64,000 nucleotides of DNA from Polynucleobacter sp. UK-Mo-2m-Kol15 (lineage in GTDB: Bacteria; Pseudomonadota; Gammaproteobacteria; Burkholderiales; Burkholderiaceae): positions 434,001 through 498,000 of the forward strand of contig NZ_JACVQC010000001.1 in the NCBI RefSeq assembly GCF_018881505.1, written 5' to 3'. Positions 59,555 through 64,000 of the stretch are shown piece by piece. The notes under the pieces are model-generated. The model saw only the letters and a list, made by a program, of their open reading frames with translations, did not search any database and was not told the origin of the DNA. The stretch's first letter is position 1. The number at the start of each line of letters is the position of its first letter. A program made the translations under genes and the position numbers.

Positions 59555-60295
59555 TTAACTTCTGCGGTAGCGCGTAGGATCACTCAAATTGGCTTGCTTA
59601 AAGCCTGCTTGCCTCAAGCGGCAAGATTCACATTCTCCACAAGCCTCACCTAAATCATTTGCTTGATAGCAAGAAACGGTTTGTGAGTAATCAACGCCGA
59701 GAGTGGTGCCAAGTTGGATGATCTCTGCTTTGCTCAGGTTGATGATGGGGGCATGAACCCGAAAGCGATTTTCATTATTGAGTGCTTCTACACCAGCCTT
59801 GGTAGCTAAGTTAGCCATTACTTCAAATGAGGCAACATATTCAGGGCGACAGTCAGGGTAGCCTGAGTAGTCAACAGCATTGGCGCCATAAAAAATATCC
59901 AGTCCACCCAATGATTCAGCCCAGCCTAATGCAAGCGAGAGCAGGATAGTATTACGAGCCGGCACATACGTGACGGGGATCTCTTGATCTTTACCTGGAG
60001 TAATTGGGATATCAATGGAGGAGTCGGTCAAAGCTGAACCACCAAAACGCGTGAGATCTAGATTGACTACCTCATGCCGAATGACACCCATCTTCTTGGC
60101 GATGTGTTTTGCAGCCGCCAGTTCGGATGAGTGACGTTGACCATAGCCAACAGATAGAACATAAGGCGCATAACCAAGATCTTTTGCTAGAGCGAGAATC
60201 GTACTGGAGTCTAGTCCGCCTGAAAACAAAATGACAGCAGGTGCATTTGGTTCACGGGGCGCGATATTCTGAAATGCCGCTGATAGCTTAGACAT
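59555..60295 (-). CDS. queC: 7-cyano-7-deazaguanine synthase
   Basis: ATP-dependent conversion of 7-carboxy-7-deazaguanine to preQ0 on the queuosine tRNA-modification pathway. The 246-residue protein has the PP-loop [17 protein letters not shown] near 21-37, [20 protein letters not shown] near 50-69, and the zinc site [20 protein letters not shown] near 208-227 (four Cys). It follows the pal-cpoB pair on minus, the usual Tol-Pal/queC arrangement. Confidence 0.97.
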   Translation of the reverse strand: MSKLSAAFQNIAPREPNAPAVILFSGGLDSSTILALAKDLGYAPYVLSVGYGQRHSSELAAAKHIAKKMGVIRHEVVNLDLTRFGGSALTDSSIDIPITPGKDQEIPVTYVPARNTILLSLALGWAESLGGLDIFYGANAVDYSGYPDCRPEYVASFEVMANLATKAGVEALNNENRFRVHAPIINLSKAEIIQLGTTLGVDYSQTVSCYQANDLGEACGECESCRLRQAGFKQANLSDPTRYRRS

Positions 60296-60321
60296 GACGT
60301 AAATAGACTTTGCTCGACCAC

Positions 60322-61053
60322 TTACTTTGTTGCAGTAAGTAGTTTTTGCGCATCTTTGGCTGCTTCAGTATCAGGATATTTGCTCACAATTTCGCTAAAG
60401 GTCTTCTTGGCAGCTGCTTTATTACCAGTCTCTAACTGCGCGTTACCTAAGGTCAACATGGCTGATGGAATGCGCGGATGACTTGGATAGCGTTTAATTA
60501 AGCTTTGTAGCTGGGCAATCGCGCCAGAATAGTCTTTGGTGGCATATTTGCTATTACCACTCCAAAAGAGTGCTAATGGCGTATAGGGGCTATCGGAATA
60601 CTTCTTAATAAAAGCAGAGAAGTCGCTATCCGCCTTTTTTAGATTGCCAGCTTGGAAGGTCTTTAATGCATCATCGTAAGCTTGTTTCTCGCCAGGTTGG
60701 ACAGTGCCGCTCACGCCCTCAATAGTGGCTGTACGAGGTTCAAGGTTACCTATGCGAGTATCGAGATCTTGGTAATAGGTTTTTTGGCTGGCGCCAATGT
60801 CGTCACCCTGCTTCTGAAGTACCTCTATCTTGCCCCTGAGCTCAGTATTTTCTACTTTCAGCCTATCGATCTGACTCTGTAATTCAAGCTGTGTAGTTGC
60901 TAGAGTTTTGCGTAAGTCTAAGATCGCCTTACGTGCATCATCATCGGCAAAGAGTGCCCACGCACTGTTAGGGGCACTCAAGAAAAGAGTGGCGATACTT
61001 AAACAAAACGCTCGTGAGAGCGTTTGTTTAAAAGAGTGTGGCAGGCTGCGCAT
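60322..61053 (-). CDS. cpoB: Cell division coordinator CpoB (YbgF)
   Basis: Periplasmic protein coordinating peptidoglycan synthesis and outer-membrane constriction through the Tol system. The 243-residue protein has a signal peptide (about 1-33, ending SAPNSAWA). A coiled coil follows at about 42-85 ([19 protein letters not shown]), the trimerisation segment. Then come three TPR-like units (about 123-240; [39 protein letters not shown]). Its start overlaps the pal stop at 61053, suggesting coupling. Confidence 0.95.
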   Translation of the reverse strand: MRSLPHSFKQTLSRAFCLSIATLFLSAPNSAWALFADDDARKAILDLRKTLATTQLELQSQIDRLKVENTELRGKIEVLQKQGDDIGASQKTYYQDLDTRIGNLEPRTATIEGVSGTVQPGEKQAYDDALKTFQAGNLKKADSDFSAFIKKYSDSPYTPLALFWSGNSKYATKDYSGAIAQLQSLIKRYPSHPRIPSAMLTLGNAQLETGNKAAAKKTFSEIVSKYPDTEAAKDAQKLLTATK

Positions 61054-61565
61054 CAGTTTGTAATATAGACGATGTCAGCACGACGATTTTCTGCCCAAGC
61101 TGCTTCGTTATCACCCTCAGCTTTTGGCTTTTCTTTACCAAAGCTGACTGCTTCCATTTGACCATCAGAAACGCCCATCAAGTTAAGGGATTGACGAACT
61201 GCATCCGAACGGCGTTGGCCCAACGCCAAGTTGTACTCTGCAGTACCACGCTCATCGGTATTGCCTTGAATGATGACTTTCTGCTTGGGATTCGCTTTTA
61301 AGAAGCTAGCATGTGCAGATAACTGTTTTTGATATTTAGTTTGAACAGTGTATTCATTGAGATCAAAATACACGCTGCGCTGGAAGAGGGGGCTGCTAGG
61401 ATCATTCCAAGGCTGTGAACTAAAGTTACTACCACCACCGGTACCGCTACCACTATTGGCGCTATTAACGTCATCCAGCTTAACGCTTGAGCAAGCCGCT
61501 AAAAATAATGTGGTGAGTCCAACGAGGGTGAGAGTTGCGGCACGGCGTGCGATAGAAGTTGTCAT
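61053..61565 (-). CDS. pal: Peptidoglycan-associated lipoprotein Pal
   Basis: Outer-membrane lipoprotein that binds peptidoglycan and TolB. From ATG 61565 the product is 170 residues. The signal peptide ends in lipobox LAAC with Cys25 as lipidation site. A Ser/Gly-rich linker lies at about 37-50. The OmpA-like domain has SVYFDLNEYTVQ near 66 and GNTDERGTAEYNLALGQRRS near 101-120, the diaminopimelate-binding signature. AAGGAT provides the ribosome-binding site. TTG 61571 is an alternative start. It is separated from tolB by the toxin-antitoxin pair. Confidence 0.96.
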   Translation of the reverse strand: MTTSIARRAATLTLVGLTTLFLAACSSVKLDDVNSANSGSGTGGGSNFSSQPWNDPSSPLFQRSVYFDLNEYTVQTKYQKQLSAHASFLKANPKQKVIIQGNTDERGTAEYNLALGQRRSDAVRQSLNLMGVSDGQMEAVSFGKEKPKAEGDNEAAWAENRRADIVYITN

Positions 61566-61616
61566 GATCAATCCTTTTTTCTACAAACAAGGTAAATAAA
61601 TAAGCTAATAGTTAAT

Positions 61617-61645
61617 ATTATGCCCCCAAGATTGCTAAATTTGAA
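61617..61645 (-). promoter_or_regulatory. Candidate promoter for pal-cpoB-queC
   Basis: On the minus strand, TTCAAA (61640-61645) and CATAAT (61617-61622) are separated by exactly 17 bases and read towards pal. The match to the sigma70 consensus is moderate. Since tolB no longer reads directly into pal, a local promoter is expected here. Confidence 0.35.
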
Positions 61646-61696
61646 TGGAAATTGCATTGAAATGCCGCATATATACACTTCGCTTATTTCCTTTTT

Positions 61697-61732
61697 TCCT
61701 CAATTGAGATAAAATAAATCCTCAAATGAGGA
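61697..61732. promoter_or_regulatory. Twin palindromic operator-like sites before the antitoxin gene
   Basis: CCTCAATTGAG (61698-61708, with the perfect palindrome CTCAATTGAG) and CCTCAAATGAGG (61720-61731) share TCCTCAA-TGAG. Their starts are 22 bases apart, about two DNA turns. TAAAAT at 61710-61715 between them is a possible -10. The second site overlaps the antitoxin ribosome-binding sequence (AGGAA). This is the expected layout for autoregulation by an Xre-type antitoxin. Confidence 0.6.
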
Positions 61733-61739
61733 ATTTAAT

Positions 61740-62225
61740 ATGCCCAGCATGATCCCAAAAAAGGCTGCGACAAAAGTGCTTCATAAACCCCAACTGGACT
61801 TATCTTTTTCCACCATTTACCGAGTTGAGCCCATAGATCGTATTAAGTTGATCCGAAACGGTGTGCCCGCCAGATATATCAATGTTATTTCTGATTCCAT
61901 GGGTATTACTAAAGAAACATTATTCAAGTTCTTGAATTTACCAAAGTCGACTATTGATAAAAAATCTGTCGCAAATCAAATGCTACCTATCGAGCAGGGT
62001 GAGCGATTGATTGGTATGGCTAAACTTGTGGGGCAAGTGGAGACTATTGTTTCCGAGTCGGGCAATCCAGATGGCTTTGACGCTGCTAAGTGGGTCGCTA
62101 GTTGGCTTGAAAAACCATCCCCAGCATTGGGTGGTGAGAAACCATCCGCGTATTTGGATACAGTCTCTGGTCAGGAGATGATTTCAGATCTCTTGGCAAA
62201 AATTCAAACTGGGGCATACGCATGA
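61740..62225 (+). CDS. Antitoxin of Xre/MbcA/ParS (DUF2384) family
   Basis: A 161-residue antitoxin expected to bind and neutralise the adjacent RES toxin and repress its own promoter. Residues about 40-100 form a helical Xre-like DNA-binding domain (GVPARYINVISDSMGITKETLFKFLNLP, as contiguous blocks). The C-terminal part (about 105-161) is the toxin-binding DUF2384-like region, with FDAAKWVASWLEKPSPALGGEKPSAYL (blocks), typical of ParS/MbcA antitoxins: 'W...P..ALGG..P..YL'. The stop overlaps the toxin start (ATGA). It lies antiparallel between pal and tolB. Confidence 0.93.
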   Translation: MPSMIPKKAATKVLHKPQLDLSFSTIYRVEPIDRIKLIRNGVPARYINVISDSMGITKETLFKFLNLPKSTIDKKSVANQMLPIEQGERLIGMAKLVGQVETIVSESGNPDGFDAAKWVASWLEKPSPALGGEKPSAYLDTVSGQEMISDLLAKIQTGAYA

Positions 62226-62710
62226 GTGTTCAAGCTGTTTGGAGAATTGCACTTGATACCCCCACGTTTAAAGCTGATGACCTTGGTGGGGAGGGCGCAA
62301 AAAAATCTGGCGGAAGGTGGAATAAGAAAGGGACTCCGGTTGTATACACCTCTGAGTCGATTGCCCTTGCTTGTCTGGAGACTTTGGTGCATCTTAATGC
62401 GCAAGGACTACCCCTAACTCGCTATCTGGTGCGGATTGATATTCCAACAAAAGTATGGGACCTGGCTAAAAGGTTTAATGCGAAAACAGCCGGCATTGCT
62501 TGGGATGCATTGCCAGCGGGAACCGCTAGCATTGAAAGAGGTCAGAGATGGCTGCAATCGAATGCAAGTGCTGTATTGTTAGTGCCTTCAGTTGTCATTC
62601 CGCAAGCAAGTAATGTATTGATCAATCCCCTGCATCCGGATGTCAAGTTGATTAAGGCTAAGAAAATTGAGAAATTTTCTTATGACCCACGCCTGGTGAG
62701 TTTGCCTTAA
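62222..62710 (+). CDS. RES-family NAD+ phosphorylase toxin
   Basis: A 162-residue RES-domain toxin; characterised members (MbcT, ParT and relatives) degrade or phosphorolyse NAD+ or modify targets with it. It has VWRIALDTP near 6-14 and GGRWNKKGTPVVYTSESIAL near 30-49 with Arg32, Tyr42 and Ser46, followed by CLETLVHL with Glu53. These match the R, Y, E, S positions of the family. A C-terminal VNPLHPD-type motif appears as INPLHPDVKLIK near 132. The ORF is intact and translationally coupled to the antitoxin, so the module is probably active. Convergent with tolB. Confidence 0.93.
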   Translation: MSVQAVWRIALDTPTFKADDLGGEGAKKSGGRWNKKGTPVVYTSESIALACLETLVHLNAQGLPLTRYLVRIDIPTKVWDLAKRFNAKTAGIAWDALPAGTASIERGQRWLQSNASAVLLVPSVVIPQASNVLINPLHPDVKLIKAKKIEKFSYDPRLVSLP

Positions 62711-62720
62711 GCGATTCGCT

Positions 62721-64000
62721 TTAGTCCATAAAAGGACCCCAGGATGGCTGACGTACATCAGACCCCGGAATAGTCAAGATTTGCTTGGAATTACCACTAA
62801 CGGACACTGCCGCCAAAACCCGTTTGCCGCCCACTTTAGTGGAGTAGAGAACATAACGACCATTCGCTGCAAATGAGGGAGATTCATCGCTAGATCCATC
62901 CGTTAGTGCCTGGGAATCTCCAGTGGCTAAATTAAGGATATGCAGACGAAAAGCCCCGCCAAGATTGGCGATATAGGCTAAATACTTTCCATCTGGCGAG
63001 ATGCGTGGAGAGGTCACGAAGCCTTGCTTGAAGGTAACGCGCTTTGCGCTCTCAGCCTGTTCGCCCTCAGCACTCATACGGTAAATCTGTGGATTGCCGC
63101 CACGATCGCTGGTGAAGTAAATGTAGCGACCATCCGCAGAATATTGCGGTTCGGTATCAATCGTACGACCACGAGTCAGGCGCTGTAAGTTACTACCATC
63201 GGCATTGATGCTGTAGATTTGAGTATTACCATCTTTGGAGAGGGAGATTGCTAATTTTTTGCCATCTGGAGACCAGGCTGGGGCGCTGTTATTACCCTTT
63301 TGATTGGAAAGGGGAATGCGACGACCTGTAGCTAGCTCATGAACATAAATCACTGGCTTGCGATCTTCAAAAGAAACGTAAGCCACTTTTTTGCCATCGG
63401 GTGACCATGATGGAGAAATAATAGGCTCACCACTATTCATGGCATTGCGAATATTTTGACCATCCGCATCGGAGATAACTAAGCGATAGCGTTTACCCTC
63501 CTTAATGACATAGGAGAGGCGCGTAGAGAAGATGCCCCGCTCGCCTAGCAATTTAAAGATGATGTCATCAGCAATTTTATGGGCTGCAGCGCGTAAATTA
63601 TCAGCGCTGGAATTGATATTCAAGCCGCCAAGACCTTCAGATTTACGAACATCAAAAAGTTTATAGCGAATCTCAAACTGACCTGCGCTAGTCTGCACTA
63701 CCGAACCCAGCACCAGAGCGTCCGCACCGCGGGCAGCCCAAGATGGGTAGTTTGGCGTTCCTTCATCACTTTCGCTGGCATTGCCATTTTCAGTATTTTT
63801 AAAGTAACCGCTACGAGCTAAGTCTTGACGAATAATGTCGGTAATGCTGATCGGCAATTTGTTTTCATCTTTAAATCGCATTACCGCGATTGGGTAAAGA
63901 GATTGGCCCACACCAGTAATTTCAATACTCATCTGCGCATGACTAGGAAGGCTGATTACGCCAAAGCCGAGAGCCAAAATCCACAAAAGGATCTTGATAA
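62721..64000 (-). CDS. tolB: Tol-Pal system protein TolB, partial (start outside window)
   Basis: Periplasmic beta-propeller protein that links Pal with the TolQRA motor. The frame is open to the right edge; the residues before SHAQMSIEITGVG (IKILLWILALGFGVISLP) are a signal peptide without an ATG in the window, so the true start lies beyond 64000. The N-terminal domain (about 20-165) is followed by five WD40-like propeller repeats with the TolB signatures SPSWSPDGKKVAYVS, SAPAWSPDGKKLAISLS, and TSPRISPDGKYLAYIA. The C-terminus is complete. The stop is 10 bases from the convergent RES toxin stop. Confidence 0.96.
   Translation of the reverse strand, partial: IKILLWILALGFGVISLPSHAQMSIEITGVGQSLYPIAVMRFKDENKLPISITDIIRQDLARSGYFKNTENGNASESDEGTPNYPSWAARGADALVLGSVVQTSAGQFEIRYKLFDVRKSEGLGGLNINSSADNLRAAAHKIADDIIFKLLGERGIFSTRLSYVIKEGKRYRLVISDADGQNIRNAMNSGEPIISPSWSPDGKKVAYVSFEDRKPVIYVHELATGRRIPLSNQKGNNSAPAWSPDGKKLAISLSKDGNTQIYSINADGSNLQRLTRGRTIDTEPQYSADGRYIYFTSDRGGNPQIYRMSAEGEQAESAKRVTFKQGFVTSPRISPDGKYLAYIANLGGAFRLHILNLATGDSQALTDGSSDESPSFAANGRYVLYSTKVGGKRVLAAVSVSGNSKQILTIPGSDVRQPSWGPFMD

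Overview
The window is about 64 kb of dense, chromosomal, mid-GC betaproteobacterial DNA. Protein sequences and gene order (aroQ-accB-accC-prmA, leuS-lptE-holA-proA, yqgE-ruvX-pyrR-pyrB, rubredoxin-hemL, tolB/pal/cpoB/queC) fit Burkholderiaceae, most likely the freshwater genus Polynucleobacter. The genus is inferred from family resemblance; no search was run. No rRNA, tRNA, insertion sequence, integrase or CRISPR array was seen. Almost all genes are housekeeping.

Layout. 1-3545 (minus): aroQ, accB, accC and prmA; prmA runs off the left edge with an unusual in-frame C-terminal extension. 3792-4319: a TlpA-type thioredoxin, divergent from mpl. 4346-11033 (plus): mpl, fabG-like, an RNB ribonuclease, a TonB-like protein, aroE, mtgA. 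11030-15053: pyrF, corA, then an overlapping thiL-pgpA-pncC operon. 15125-19024: maeB, an orphan barstar-like gene, rsmE. 19068-23353: tkt, gap, a two-way terminator, fur divergent from bamE. 23431-29960: dapB, leuS, lptE, holA, proA. 30006-33489: hemJ-like, an RlmL-type methyltransferase, rubredoxin, hemL. 33515-35885 (minus): apaH and a photolyase. 35964-39379: a DUF218 protein, yqgE, ruvX, pyrR, pyrB.

39397-48455 is a surface-polysaccharide block. It holds four putative glycosyltransferases (one GT25, one GT10 on the opposite strand), the complete dTDP-L-rhamnose set rfbB-rfbD-rfbA-rfbC, and heptosyltransferase waaC. It lies where pyrC commonly follows pyrB in related bacteria. tolC, uppP, a DUF2721 protein, a UDP-glucuronate decarboxylase and trmB follow.

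53390-59312 holds riboflavin genes on both strands: nusB-ribH-ribBX on minus, ribD-ribE on plus. Four small pilin-like genes lie between them, two of which lack a normal leader. 59313-64000 is the Tol-Pal/queC region. A complete Xre-type antitoxin plus RES-type toxin operon, with twin operator-like palindromes, lies antiparallel between tolB and pal. A C-terminal fragment of a RelE-type toxin lies between ribE and queC.

Most worth a second look: the toxin-antitoxin module splitting tolB from pal and its twin palindromes; the relE remnant; the ribBA whose GTP cyclohydrolase half has lost its zinc cysteines; the leaderless PilW/PilX-like proteins; the membrane extension on PrmA; and the glycosyltransferase block after pyrB. 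I found no clearly new multi-gene system.
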